This document shows, one piece after another, positions 1 to 7,191 of a stretch of DNA of 30,730 nt. The notes beneath the pieces are model-generated. The model saw nothing but the letters and a program-made list of their open reading frames with translations. It searched no databases and was not told the DNA's origin. Each line of letters opens with the position of its first letter. Position 1 is the first letter of the stretch. The stretch comes from a virus. The stretch is taken from the IMG/VR virus record IMGVR_UViG_3300031741_000158, positions 1-30,730 of that record; one strand, written 5' to 3'. The position numbers were made by a program, and so were the translations under genes.

Positions 1-96
1 AAAAAGTGGAACCTGCAAGAGCTTGATATCAATGACCTACCACATTTAAGAAGCGAGGAAAAGGATAAGGAAGAAAATAGCGGGGATGAAATATGA
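1..96 (+). CDS. 3' end of a truncated upstream gene, unknown function
   Basis: An open frame enters from the left edge and stops at TGA 94-96. The 31 visible residues are hydrophilic and end in a highly charged Glu/Lys/Asp-rich tail, as is common at C-termini of small phage proteins. The stop overlaps the start of the next gene in the 4-base ATGA arrangement (93-96), which implies translational coupling and the same operon. Nothing in the visible fragment allows a functional assignment. Confidence 0.6.
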   Translation, partial: KKWNLQELDINDLPHLRSEEKDKEENSGDEI

Positions 97-314
97 ATAC
101 ATATCTAAGTCAAGAGTGGTTAAACGACTTATCAGCTAAAAACACACCTATATGGAAAACTAACCAGGTTCAAGAAGAGAACTATCTAAGGAAAGCCAGG
201 TGCCGGCTATGTAACTGGGAAGGGTTGTTAAAAGACTGTATAAAAGTAATCAGGCTCAAAGAAGAAAACGAGCCGGTCTGCCCGAAATGTGGATCAACCA
301 GGATTGATTGGTAA
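93..314 (+). CDS. small zinc-ribbon protein, unknown function
   Basis: This 73-residue protein has two Cys pairs: CRLC at about residues 37-40 and CPKC near the C-terminus (about 63-66), followed by GSTRIDW. The CxxC-x22-CxxC arrangement is typical of a zinc ribbon, so a nucleic-acid-binding or structural role is likely. It starts by ATGA overlap with the preceding gene. Small zinc ribbons of this kind are common in early phage operons and rarely have a known role. The fold is inferred from the Cys spacing only; no specific family is recognised. Confidence 0.7.
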   Translation: MNTYLSQEWLNDLSAKNTPIWKTNQVQEENYLRKARCRLCNWEGLLKDCIKVIRLKEENEPVCPKCGSTRIDW

Positions 315-324
315 AGGAACCCAA

Positions 325-507
325 ATGAAACAAGAAGAAATAATAAAACTAATAAACACCTTTGACCTCGCTGTTCGAGCTGATGAACTCCGTGGCAGTC
401 AATCGCCAGCAGAGTTTACTCAAAGTCTATTTGATTATGCAAATGCCAGAACAGCCCTTATAAACAGTGTAAAGTATTTAACCGATCAAAGGAGAAACAA
501 GAGATAA
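325..507 (+). CDS. hypothetical 60-aa protein
   Basis: The frame is open from 289, but the ATG at 325 is chosen because AAAGGAACCCAA lies directly upstream, the standard ribosome-binding leader in this genome. The product begins MKQEEIIKLINTFDLAVRADEL, looks entirely helical and ends in a basic tail (DQRRNKR). There are no cysteines, membrane segments or recognisable motifs. It follows the zinc-ribbon gene by about 10 bases and is probably in the same transcript. Confidence 0.6.
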   Translation: MKQEEIIKLINTFDLAVRADELRGSQSPAEFTQSLFDYANARTALINSVKYLTDQRRNKR

Positions 508-551
508 CCGAAGAAACTGGAGATCAAGCCCAAATAGTTTAACCTTTGCCC

Positions 552-582
552 AAGGGATCAGGACTGAACATCGTGATCCTTT
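552..582. other. hairpin in the intergenic gap 508-621
   Basis: AAGGGATCA (552-560) pairs with TGATCCTTT (574-582), nine pairs including one G-T, around a 13-base loop. It sits in the 114-base gap between two small genes. Only three T residues follow the stem, so it is at best a weak terminator; it could equally be an RNA-stability or processing hairpin. Nothing else is recognisable in this gap. Confidence 0.35.
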
Positions 583-621
583 CACCAGAAGTTAAACATC
601 AAACTAAAGGGGAGAACCAAC

Positions 622-855
622 ATGATCCATCATAGCGCAGCATATTACGCAAACGGTTCCTTTGTAATCAACGGTGTCAAGTCAGTTAACCTTGCAGGTC
701 ATATCAAGTACAGTCGAATCATGCGTCCTGGCCGATCTTTGTTTGTCGACGGCTTATGCGTACTTCCAGGCTATCTTGAACCTGCTCAAACAGAAGCTAT
801 CGAAACCCGCTTGGCTGGCGTAACAATCAGCAAAGACACAGCACCGTATAAGTAA
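622..855 (+). CDS. hypothetical 77-aa protein
   Basis: A good ribosome binding site (AAAGGGGAGAACCAAC) precedes the ATG. The product begins MIHHSAAYYANGSFVINGVK and has alternating short hydrophobic stretches suggestive of a small beta-rich fold, but no catalytic or metal-binding motif. It lies just upstream of the helicase gene, 26 bases away and in the same direction, so it is probably co-transcribed with it. No family is recognised. Confidence 0.6.
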   Translation: MIHHSAAYYANGSFVINGVKSVNLAGHIKYSRIMRPGRSLFVDGLCVLPGYLEPAQTEAIETRLAGVTISKDTAPYK

Positions 856-881
856 ACCATCAATTAGGAGAACGCTCAACC

Positions 882-2396
882 ATGCAATACAAAGGAACTA
901 TCCTAACCGAGGAACAAGAAGCAAATGTTCTTGCTATTCTCAAAGGCGATGACAATGTCATCCAAGCCCCACCAGGCAGCGGAAAAACATTCCAGCTACT
1001 TGCCACCGCACGCAAGCTATCCGGCCGCGGCCTAAGTGTCAGTTTCAACAAGCAACTCGCCATCGAAGCAGGAAAGAAGTTCGCCAGGCATGTCATTTGC
1101 AAAACCGGCCACAGCTTGGCCTTTGGTGCAATTGGCTATAAGTATCGCGATCGCCTGGTTAAGATCACCGGAGCCAGTCTTGCGCGCAACTATAGTTTAG
1201 GTGCTTGTAAAGGCTACAGAACCGCAGCTACTAAGGCATACTTAATCCTTGAGACCATTCGCCAATTCTGCTATTCCTCTGATCCAAAGTTCCTTGACCT
1301 CCATGTCCCGAAGCTCCCAACAGCAGTATCACCCGACGCTATGGTTGCTCTACGCCTTGATCTTGTCCTTCAAGCTCGTCGAATCTTCTACCAGATGTCC
1401 TTGGAAACCTCCAAGATCCCAATAACCCATGATATTTATCTTAAACTTTGGGCCTTAACCAATCCGCAGCTTCACAAAGACTTCATTCTGTTCGATGAAT
1501 ACCAGGACGCAAACCCTGTAATCTCCGCTGTCATCCATGCTCAACCGAATTGCCAAAAGATATTCGTCGGCGATCAATTTCAGCAAATATACGCTTGGCG
1601 CGGAGCCGTAAACGCTATCGCCAACACCGAGATCAATCGTCTCTACATAACCCGATCTTTCCGCTTTGGTCAAGCCATTGCAGATATGGCAAACAGCATA
1701 ATAACCAACTACTATCCCCAAGACGATCTGATCTACAAACCATTCTTCGGTAATGACCAGCGTGAAGCCACAGTCGATAACAGCGGCCTCCAACAGCCAG
1801 ATTGCATAATCGCCAGAACTAACAACGGCGTTATCGTAGCAACTTTCACCGAGCTTGCTAAAGACCGCAAAGTTTTCATCCTCGGAGGAGTTCAGCAGAT
1901 CATCAACTTGATCAAAGGCATAACCGAGCTACGCCTGACCCAAACATCGAAACACCCCGAACTCATGCTATTTCGTTCTTATCAAGATCTAATCGAGTAT
2001 TCTGAAAGTTCCTTCGGAGGTGATCTTAAAGCCTTGATCAAGATCCTTGACAAACATGGAAGTGAAGCAATTATCAAAGTCCTCAACCTTACCGAGAAGC
2101 GAGCCTCAAGCGCCGACGTCACCATAACCACCGCCCATAAAGCCAAAGGTCTGGAATGGCCAATAGTTCGCCTTGCCAATGACTACGCTATCCCTTGCGA
2201 GGACACAAGTCCAACACCAGAAGAAACCAACATCTTGTATGTTGCCTCAACGCGAGCACTTGAAATCCTAGACATCAGCCAATGCCAAGCAGCACAACTA
2301 AACACAATGTCCGCAGCACGAAAGATTAATGATAAAATAATCGAGGAGTTCCGACAATCAATGCAAAAAGAAACAAAGGAACTAACTTCTCCATAG
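882..2396 (+). CDS. UvrD/PcrA-like superfamily 1 DNA helicase
   Basis: This 504-residue protein carries the SF1 helicase motifs in order: Walker A APPGSGKT (29-36), Walker B/motif II DEYQD (205-209, usually DEAQD or DECQD), motif III GDQFQQIYAWRG (230-241), motif V region TAHKAKGLEW (from about 417), and motif VI YVASTRAL (about 452-459). It should couple ATP hydrolysis to 3'-5' strand separation during phage replication, recombination or repair. At about 500 residues it is shorter than bacterial UvrD (about 720), so the accessory 1B/2B subdomains are reduced, as in other phage and Fbh1-like members. The start has AGGAGAACGCTCAACC upstream. Its neighbours include a Cas4-like nuclease and a RecA-fold ATPase, which fits a recombination role. 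Confidence 0.9.
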   Translation: MQYKGTILTEEQEANVLAILKGDDNVIQAPPGSGKTFQLLATARKLSGRGLSVSFNKQLAIEAGKKFARHVICKTGHSLAFGAIGYKYRDRLVKITGASLARNYSLGACKGYRTAATKAYLILETIRQFCYSSDPKFLDLHVPKLPTAVSPDAMVALRLDLVLQARRIFYQMSLETSKIPITHDIYLKLWALTNPQLHKDFILFDEYQDANPVISAVIHAQPNCQKIFVGDQFQQIYAWRGAVNAIANTEINRLYITRSFRFGQAIADMANSIITNYYPQDDLIYKPFFGNDQREATVDNSGLQQPDCIIARTNNGVIVATFTELAKDRKVFILGGVQQIINLIKGITELRLTQTSKHPELMLFRSYQDLIEYSESSFGGDLKALIKILDKHGSEAIIKVLNLTEKRASSADVTITTAHKAKGLEWPIVRLANDYAIPCEDTSPTPEETNILYVASTRALEILDISQCQAAQLNTMSAARKINDKIIEEFRQSMQKETKELTSP

Positions 2397-2474
2397 CAAG
2401 AATATGTTCCAATGGAAAGCTATCTTCCACCTGAGCAACCAGCGAAACTTTTTGAAAAAACTTAATAAATGGTC

Positions 2475-2503
2475 TTGACTTTAGTCACACGTTGTGGTAG
2501 AAT
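2475..2503 (+). promoter_or_regulatory. sigma70-type promoter upstream of a ribbon-helix-helix gene
   Basis: TTGACT (2475-2480) is followed by exactly 17 bases and TAGAAT (2498-2503), a near-consensus -35/-10 pair. The spacer holds a small dyad, CACA (2486-2489) and TGTG (2493-2496), which could be an operator. It lies in the 148-base gap after the helicase gene and drives the small DNA-binding protein at 2545 and probably the genes beyond. Autoregulation is an inference from the layout. Confidence 0.75.
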
Positions 2504-2544
2504 AGCGGTAAAGATGAAAAACGACCAACACAAAAGGAACCCAA

Positions 2545-2727
2545 ATGAAAAGACGTTTGCACATTACAATGACCCACAAATTGTTCAATTGGATCAAAGC
2601 AAATGCAGTTGCAAATGGCCTAAGTGTTAGCAGTTTTATCACCTACAACATGAATCAAATTAAAAAGGAGCAAGAAAATGATCGCCTGGGAACTAAAGAC
2701 TCCCATCAAGATGTCCAACCTCAGTAA
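2545..2727 (+). CDS. small ribbon-helix-helix (Arc/CopG-like) transcription regulator
   Basis: This 60-residue protein begins with a short basic beta-strand pattern (MKRRLHITM), then a helix (HKLFNWIKANAVANG), the turn LSVSSF and a second helix. That is the ribbon-helix-helix layout of Arc/CopG/MetJ-type repressors, which bind DNA as dimers through the N-terminal strand. The ribosome binding site is AAAAGGAACCCAA. The gene stands alone behind a near-consensus promoter with a dyad in its spacer, the usual arrangement of an autoregulated repressor. The C-terminal ~20 residues are polar and probably disordered. The family call is from pattern only. Confidence 0.65.
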   Translation: MKRRLHITMTHKLFNWIKANAVANGLSVSSFITYNMNQIKKEQENDRLGTKDSHQDVQPQ

Positions 2728-2785
2728 CCTTTTTCGGATCATGCGATCCAACCAACTAACTTTTTAGCTAAAAGGAATTACCAAC

Positions 2786-3178
2786 ATGCCGACAATCAAA
2801 ACCGTAAGCAACGCCGCAGGCCGTACTATCGAAACAGAAGTACCAGCAATTTTCCTCGCCGAAACCCTTGCTGATATCGCCAAAATCCAGGGCGAAGACC
2901 TTTGCGTACAGCACATTAAATCTCAGCTTGCAATTTCTTTCCGCTCCATGATTCGCGGTCTGCTCGAAAAGAAAGTCAAAGATGCCGAGGGCAAAGACAC
3001 AGAAGATGATGCCAACGACGATGTCACAATCCTGGCAGTGGATTTCACAACCTGGTGTCCGACTCTCCGGGTAACCAAGACCCCAGAGGAAAAAGCACTT
3101 GAAGCTCTTGGCGCACTTGATCCTGCTGTCCGTGAAGCTGTATTGGCAAACTTTGCCGCAGCGAAGAAAGCGAAGTAG
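2786..3178 (+). CDS. hypothetical 130-aa protein with acidic linker
   Basis: AAAAGGAATTACCAAC precedes the ATG. The N-terminal half (MPTIKTVSNAAGRTIETEVPA) looks alpha/beta. Residues about 64-78 form a charged, Asp/Glu/Lys-rich linker (KDAEGKDTEDDANDD). The C-terminus is an Ala/Lys-rich helix ending AAAKKAK. No catalytic motif is visible and I do not recognise the family. It is the last gene before the structured non-coding tract at 3188-3386, in a transcript likely started at the 2475 promoter. Confidence 0.65.
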   Translation: MPTIKTVSNAAGRTIETEVPAIFLAETLADIAKIQGEDLCVQHIKSQLAISFRSMIRGLLEKKVKDAEGKDTEDDANDDVTILAVDFTTWCPTLRVTKTPEEKALEALGALDPAVREAVLANFAAAKKAK

Positions 3179-3187
3179 TTACAACCT

Positions 3188-3386
3188 TGAAACATAATCA
3201 CCTCGCCGGGCTTTTTCTATCTTGCTACCCATCCTGGTTGTCAGGAGCCTGGTGATTATGTTTCATATTTTGTGTGTGGTCGCACAGGATGCAAACTCTG
3301 CTCACACACTCCGGGCAACAAAGATTTTACTCTCCTAAGGTCTTTGTTGCCCAAATCTTTGCTTCAAGGTGAATAATTAAATTCAC
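3188..3386 (+). other. non-coding tract with four successive hairpins, candidate structured RNA
   Basis: The 231-base gap 3179-3409 has no gene but is full of inverted repeats. A perfect 15-base pair joins 3188-3202 and 3251-3265, with a small inner stem TCCTG/CAGGA (3232-3236 and 3242-3246). GTGTGTG (3272-3278) pairs with CACACAC (3303-3309). A perfect 12-base stem joins 3313-3324 and 3341-3352 around a 16-base loop. GTGAAT (3369-3374) pairs with ATTCAC (3381-3386), just before the next gene's ribosome binding site. None is followed by a proper T-tract, so this is not a standard terminator. It may be a non-coding RNA, an attenuation/processing leader for the recombination genes, or a DNA structure used in replication. 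Confidence 0.5.
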
Positions 3387-3409
3387 TTACCAAAGAAAAG
3401 GATCATACC

Positions 3410-4378
3410 ATGGACTATCGTGAAAAAATAGATTATTCAAGCCTATCAACTTATCTCGAGTGCCCGCGCAAGTTCCTCTATCAATACATTCTTCATCTCC
3501 GAAATCCCCGACCAAGCATCCATTTAGTCTTCGGCTCTTGTTGGCATTACGGCCTCGAGGTCGTTTATCTTGTCGAAAAAGACGATCCAACAATCGACAT
3601 CAAAACAGCCACCAAGCTCGCCGTCGATGCATTTAATCTCCTCTGGTCCATCGAAGGCGCTCCTCACTGGCCAAACGAAGACTCAATCTTTCCAAAATCC
3701 CCTGGGCATGCAGCAAACCTTTACAATGCCTACTTCAAGAAACATCTCCTCAACGATCGCCGACTAACCACAGTTCTTGCAGTCGAATCTCCTTTTGCCA
3801 TTCACATCAGCGAAAACTTGCCAAATTATATTGGTCGATTCGATCTGCTTCGAACAATAATCAAAACTCAAATGCTCGAAATCCTTGACCACAAAACAGC
3901 AGGAGCGATATACAAAATCACCGGCGCTGGCTTCCAGATGTCCTACCAAGCAACTGGCTACCTAACCGCCGGCCGGATCTTTTATGACTCAATTCCAGCC
4001 ATGGTCTATCGAGTCGCTGTATGTCAAAAAAGCAAGATCGAATTTCAAGACTTTGTTATCAACAAACGCGTCCAAGCAATCAACCAGTTTTTGCATGAAC
4101 TCAAGCATTACATGACTGAAATCGTAGCTCAACTCACAATCTTGGACGATGATAAAACTCGTTGTCTTGACCGTAATGACCTTCTTCATTCGTTCCATCG
4201 ACGCCCCGGCTACGGATGCACTACATTTAACAGTAATTGTTCTTTCTTTGACCTTTGCAAGCTTCGAAATAATCCACTTCTTTGGCTGGAGAAACCACCG
4301 CAAGGATATACGATTTTTGAATGGGATCCCGAGCTACACGAGGCAGAACTTAAACAAAAGATTAATGAAGCAAAATAA
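3410..4378 (+). CDS. Cas4/RecB-like PD-(D/E)XK exonuclease with probable Fe-S cluster
   Basis: The 322-residue product has the RecB/Cas4 nuclease signature: CPRKF with Cys18, a GxxxHxxxE element (GSCWHYGLE, His46 and Glu50), GRFD with Asp145, the D-x-K of ILDHKT (Asp160, Lys162) and QATGY (Gln180-Tyr184). A C-terminal cysteine group (Cys270, Cys277, Cys283) plus Cys18 could hold a 4Fe-4S cluster as in Cas4 and AddB, although the spacing (x6, x5) differs from the usual x2, x5. Such proteins resect DNA ends. No cas1, cas2 or CRISPR array is present, and the next genes are a RecA-fold ATPase and an SSB-like protein, so phage recombination is the likely job. The ribosome binding site is AAAAGGATCATACC. 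Confidence 0.85.
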   Translation: MDYREKIDYSSLSTYLECPRKFLYQYILHLRNPRPSIHLVFGSCWHYGLEVVYLVEKDDPTIDIKTATKLAVDAFNLLWSIEGAPHWPNEDSIFPKSPGHAANLYNAYFKKHLLNDRRLTTVLAVESPFAIHISENLPNYIGRFDLLRTIIKTQMLEILDHKTAGAIYKITGAGFQMSYQATGYLTAGRIFYDSIPAMVYRVAVCQKSKIEFQDFVINKRVQAINQFLHELKHYMTEIVAQLTILDDDKTRCLDRNDLLHSFHRRPGYGCTTFNSNCSFFDLCKLRNNPLLWLEKPPQGYTIFEWDPELHEAELKQKINEAK

Positions 4379-4390
4379 AGGATCATTCCA

Positions 4391-5206
4391 ATGCCAGTCA
4401 TGCAACCGAAACCAATTCCAGCCCCTCGACCAAAGACCAAAACCCCTTACGTTCCAGCAGAGCGTAAGTTCGATGTCAAGTTCTTGCTTGCGGGTAATTC
4501 CGGATCTGGCAAAACGCAGCTCCCATGCACCTACACCAAAGGCCCGGTCCATTTTTATATGTTTGACAAAGGAGGAGTCAAAACAATAGACAAACTGATC
4601 CACCAGCAGAAACGGCCAGCCAACGCACCAATCACCATCGATGATTTTTCAAACTCCAGTAACTCCTTTTCCGATTTTTGGACCGCGTTCCAAGAAGACG
4701 AAGCCAATGGATTTTTCACCGATCTTGCTGCACAATCGGGCATTGTCGTCATTGACTCCTTAACTGCAGCTAACCTCCGAGCCATCAAGGAAATCTGCAT
4801 GAAGAACTCAATAACCCCATCCGGTATCGGCAAGATCGTTAATCACAAACTCGGTATGGCAATGCCTCACTGGGGTCAATTACTCGACTGGATGCAAACC
4901 CTCACCGCAGCGGTTCAGGAACTGCCTTGTGCTGCTGTAGTAACAGTTCACCTACACACGCTTATGAACTCGTCACAAGAAGTAGTTGCCCGATATCCAT
5001 CTGTAAATGGCCAGTTCAGACAACTACTTGCAACTGATTTCGATGAAGCATATCTACTTGAAACCAAAGGAGGAAAGTTTAACATCAATTTTCGTGAGCG
5101 TTATAAGTACGAAGCAAAAACTCGAATCTTTGATATGAAAGAGGCAACTGATGTAACAATGGATCGTATTGCCGAAGCGTATCAAAAGTTTGAAACAACA
5201 TTGTAG
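4391..5206 (+). CDS. Sak4-like RecA-fold ATPase (AAA_24-type), phage recombination
   Basis: In this 271-residue protein a Pro/Lys-rich N-terminus (1-24) is followed by a Walker A GNSGSGKT (35-42) and Walker B GIVVIDS (Asp122), on a RecA-like core. Further on, the pattern VVTVHLHT (about 185-192) resembles the sensor strand of this group. Phage Sak4 proteins are RecA-core single-strand annealing or strand-exchange ATPases, usually next to an SSB and a RecB/Cas4 nuclease, which is exactly the order here. It starts 12 bases after the nuclease gene with the same AAAGGATCATTCCA leader. The distinction from other phage AAA ATPases rests largely on context. Confidence 0.8.
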   Translation: MPVMQPKPIPAPRPKTKTPYVPAERKFDVKFLLAGNSGSGKTQLPCTYTKGPVHFYMFDKGGVKTIDKLIHQQKRPANAPITIDDFSNSSNSFSDFWTAFQEDEANGFFTDLAAQSGIVVIDSLTAANLRAIKEICMKNSITPSGIGKIVNHKLGMAMPHWGQLLDWMQTLTAAVQELPCAAVVTVHLHTLMNSSQEVVARYPSVNGQFRQLLATDFDEAYLLETKGGKFNINFRERYKYEAKTRIFDMKEATDVTMDRIAEAYQKFETTL

Positions 5207-5250
5207 CCTAACCAACCAACCAACTAACATTAATTTTAGGAGATTTACCT

Positions 5251-5664
5251 ATGCCCGCAATTCCAAACTTAAGTGAAATCAAAGACCTTGCCCCCGTAAC
5301 CGAAGGCGAATACGATCTACGCATCATCAAAGCCCAGGATACAACCAGCAAGAAGACCGGCCGAAACGGCATCTTGTGTGTCATTGAAGTAGTCGGTGAA
5401 GACCTTGCGTCCAACATCATGCATACTATGTGGTTCGGCAACGATGGAACTTACAAAGGTGATGATGCAGAAAAGTCCGACATGATGTGGAGAATGGTCA
5501 AGGACTTCCTTGGAAACATTGGCCTCAATCGCGATGGTGAAGTTGAGCTTGACGAGTTCACAGATGTCAACTTTTGCGCCAACGTCACATACAACGATGG
5601 AACCGATGACAACGGAAAAGAAGTCTATGCACCCAAGAACGAAATCGGAAAGATCCTCGGGTAA
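5251..5664 (+). CDS. probable DUF669-type / SSB-like DNA-binding protein
   Basis: This 137-residue protein has an N-terminal GEYDLRIIKAQ strand pattern, a following hydrophobic strand (GILCVIEVVGED), an aromatic/Gly stretch (MHTMWFGNDG) and a rather acidic C-terminal half. The layout matches the DUF669 and related SSB-like phage proteins (an OB-like domain with an acidic tail) that accompany Sak4-type recombinases. It is the last gene of the nuclease-ATPase-SSB cassette and is followed at once by a palindromic element and a terminator. The family call is by pattern and position; an unrelated small beta-barrel is possible. Confidence 0.6.
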   Translation: MPAIPNLSEIKDLAPVTEGEYDLRIIKAQDTTSKKTGRNGILCVIEVVGEDLASNIMHTMWFGNDGTYKGDDAEKSDMMWRMVKDFLGNIGLNRDGEVELDEFTDVNFCANVTYNDGTDDNGKEVYAPKNEIGKILG

Positions 5665-5680
5665 GCAAGCAAGCCAGCTA

Positions 5681-5702
5681 CTCACCGTTCATTAATGAAC
5701 AC
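5681..5702. repeat. 22-base repeat with perfect palindrome, copy 1
   Basis: The element contains the perfect 14-base palindrome GTTCATTAATGAAC (5687-5700) preceded by CTCACC and followed by AC. An identical 22-base copy lies at 18262-18283. Each copy starts 5-20 bases after the last gene of a + strand block and 15-30 bases before an intrinsic terminator. The conservation of the flanks as well as the palindrome implies selection, for example as a protein-binding, RNA-processing or antitermination-related site. Confidence 0.7.
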
Positions 5703-5717
5703 AGAGTATTTAACTAA

Positions 5718-5754
5718 GGCCCATAGATCGTAAGTTGGTCTGTGGGCCTTTTTT
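5718..5754 (+). terminator. intrinsic terminator after the recombination cassette
   Basis: GGCCCATAGATC (5718-5729) pairs with GGTCTGTGGGCC (5737-5748), a 12-base-pair stem with two G-T pairs around a 7-base loop, followed directly by TTTTTT (5749-5754). This is a textbook Rho-independent terminator, and it separates the recombination genes from the peptidase gene at 5781. Confidence 0.9.
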
Positions 5755-5780
5755 ACCTTACAAACAAAGGAACACTTCTC

Positions 5781-6218
5781 ATGATCTCACCAACGGGAAA
5801 AGGAATCCGAAATGACTCCGAAGGCCTCGGACATTATGGTGCTTCGCGAGGCACTCGACGGCACAAAGGAACTGACTATCTCGCTCTGCCAGGCCAACCA
5901 ATCGTTGCTCCATTCGACATGGTGCTTTCTCGATACTCAAACCCATCAACCAAGTTTCCGCTGGAATCAGGCATTAAGTGGAAAACCCCAAGTGGCTCCG
6001 GCAAAATGTTTTACTTCGTTCCAATCGCAGAACTAATCGGAACATTTGTAACCAAAGCCCAGGTTATTGGAATAGCCATTGATCTTACACTCTATTACGG
6101 ACCGAACATTGACTCACATATTCACTTTCAAATTGATTCTTTTGATCCAGAAATTTTGCACCGCTTGTCTCAAATCATGATCGACTATCGTATGTTTTCT
6201 GAACCATCTTTACCATAA
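5781..6218 (+). CDS. M23 (LytM/lysostaphin-type) metallopeptidase-like protein
   Basis: The ATG at 5781 is preferred over the upstream in-frame one at 5742, which lies inside the terminator stem; 5781 has AAAGGAACACTTCTC upstream. The 145-residue product has the M23 zinc ligands: HKGTD (His28-x3-Asp32) and HIH (His113-x-His115), with the typical PGQPIVAPFD segment between them. M23 enzymes cut peptide cross-links in peptidoglycan. No signal peptide or transmembrane segment is visible, as expected for an endolysin needing a holin or for a virion enzyme. It is unusually short and sits among replication genes, next to another hydrolase-like gene. Confidence 0.8.
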   Translation: MISPTGKGIRNDSEGLGHYGASRGTRRHKGTDYLALPGQPIVAPFDMVLSRYSNPSTKFPLESGIKWKTPSGSGKMFYFVPIAELIGTFVTKAQVIGIAIDLTLYYGPNIDSHIHFQIDSFDPEILHRLSQIMIDYRMFSEPSLP

Positions 6219-6237
6219 CAAAAAAGGAATTCGCCTA

Positions 6238-6816
6238 ATGAATCATACCACATACCAAGCAATACGCCACACTCTCCGCACTGGCGACCTAATAGCTTTC
6301 GGCGGACAAACATTCGTTTCCGCAACAATCAAAACAATAACCAAATCCAATGTTTCTCATGTCGGTATGGTTCTACGAGTTAACACTGAAATGGCCAGTG
6401 TCCCGATAATTATGATCGTCGAATCAACGTCTGTCGGAGCAGGTTTTTCTGGTGTTCGAATCTCTCGACTATCAACCAGGGTCGCCAGTTACGACGGAGA
6501 CCTGTGGATCTTACCTATTGACAGTCCTATCAACATTCCTGGCACAGAAACTTTTCTTGTCTCCATGCTTGGGATTCCATATGACTACAAACAAGCCATC
6601 GGATCTGCTGTTGACTTTTCATTTCGTCCAGACCAACAAGAAGATCTTAGTAAATTGTTTTGCTCTGAGCTATGCAATGAAGCATACAAAAGATACTTGC
6701 TTAACTCAAATGAAATTCCAGCTAACTCATCGGAACAAACGCCTATCGATGTTTGCAGGTTACCTATTTATGCTGATGTTTATCAGCTCGTCGGAACTCA
6801 CCAAGAACTAAGCTAA
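6238..6816 (+). CDS. YiiX/NlpC-P60-like papain-fold cysteine hydrolase
   Basis: This 192-residue protein starts with the GDLIAF pattern (16-21) seen at the N-terminus of permuted NlpC/P60 (YiiX/YebB-like) proteins. NVSHVGMV supplies the candidate catalytic His41, IVES Glu62, and LFCSELC the nucleophile Cys142 in the CSE context. GIPYDYKQ (112-119) is also typical. The His-before-Cys order is the circular permutation that marks this family. Substrates may be peptidoglycan peptides or acyl/amide bonds. It follows the M23-like gene by 19 bases with an AAAAGGAATTCGCCTA leader, so the two hydrolases are probably made together. Confidence 0.75.
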   Translation: MNHTTYQAIRHTLRTGDLIAFGGQTFVSATIKTITKSNVSHVGMVLRVNTEMASVPIIMIVESTSVGAGFSGVRISRLSTRVASYDGDLWILPIDSPINIPGTETFLVSMLGIPYDYKQAIGSAVDFSFRPDQQEDLSKLFCSELCNEAYKRYLLNSNEIPANSSEQTPIDVCRLPIYADVYQLVGTHQELS

Positions 6817-6831
6817 AGGAACCAAAGCGCC

Positions 6832-7191
6832 ATGCACCTTCTTTATATTGCCGCCCCATACAGAGCATCCACCACCGCCGCTATTCATAACAATATCCAT
6901 GAAGCCTCTCTCATGGCCCAGTTCTATTGGCTTCAAGGATTCGCTGTCATCTGCCCCCATCTTAACTCTGCGCATTTTGATGGCTTACTTAATGACAAGA
7001 GCTTTCTTGAAGCTACAACGCTCATGCTGTCTAAATGCACCCACATAGCTCTGCACCCCCGTTGGTCATTTTCCGCCGGTTGCATGGAGGAATACGAGTA
7101 TGCAATGAACAACAACATCATTCCACACTACACAAATCTTGCCAGAGTCTATCGTAGACTTGGCTTAACCATGGGAGATCCAATGAAATGA
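6832..7191 (+). CDS. DUF4406 family protein (nucleoside deoxyribosyltransferase-like fold)
   Basis: The 119-residue product begins MHLLYIAAPYR, the first strand and loop of DUF4406 proteins, and has PHLNSAHFDG and the C-terminal LHPRWSFSAGCMEEYEYAMNNNI signature in which a Glu-Glu pair follows SAGC. The fold is related to nucleoside 2-deoxyribosyltransferases, so nucleotide metabolism is plausible, but the reaction in phages is not established. The ribosome binding site is AAAGGAACCAAAGCGCC. Its end overlaps the following small gene in ATGA style. Confidence 0.8.
   Translation: MHLLYIAAPYRASTTAAIHNNIHEASLMAQFYWLQGFAVICPHLNSAHFDGLLNDKSFLEATTLMLSKCTHIALHPRWSFSAGCMEEYEYAMNNNIIPHYTNLARVYRRLGLTMGDPMK

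Noticed and set aside
3410-4378. Part of a CRISPR-Cas system (cas4)
   Set aside because: The protein is Cas4-like, but there is no cas1, cas2 or effector gene and no repeat-spacer array in the window. The neighbours point to phage recombination.
5742-5780. Longer start for the M23-like protein at 5742
   Set aside because: That ATG lies within the terminator stem and has no ribosome binding site, and the extra residues (MGLFYLTNKGTLL) are translated terminator sequence. 5781 has a clear site.
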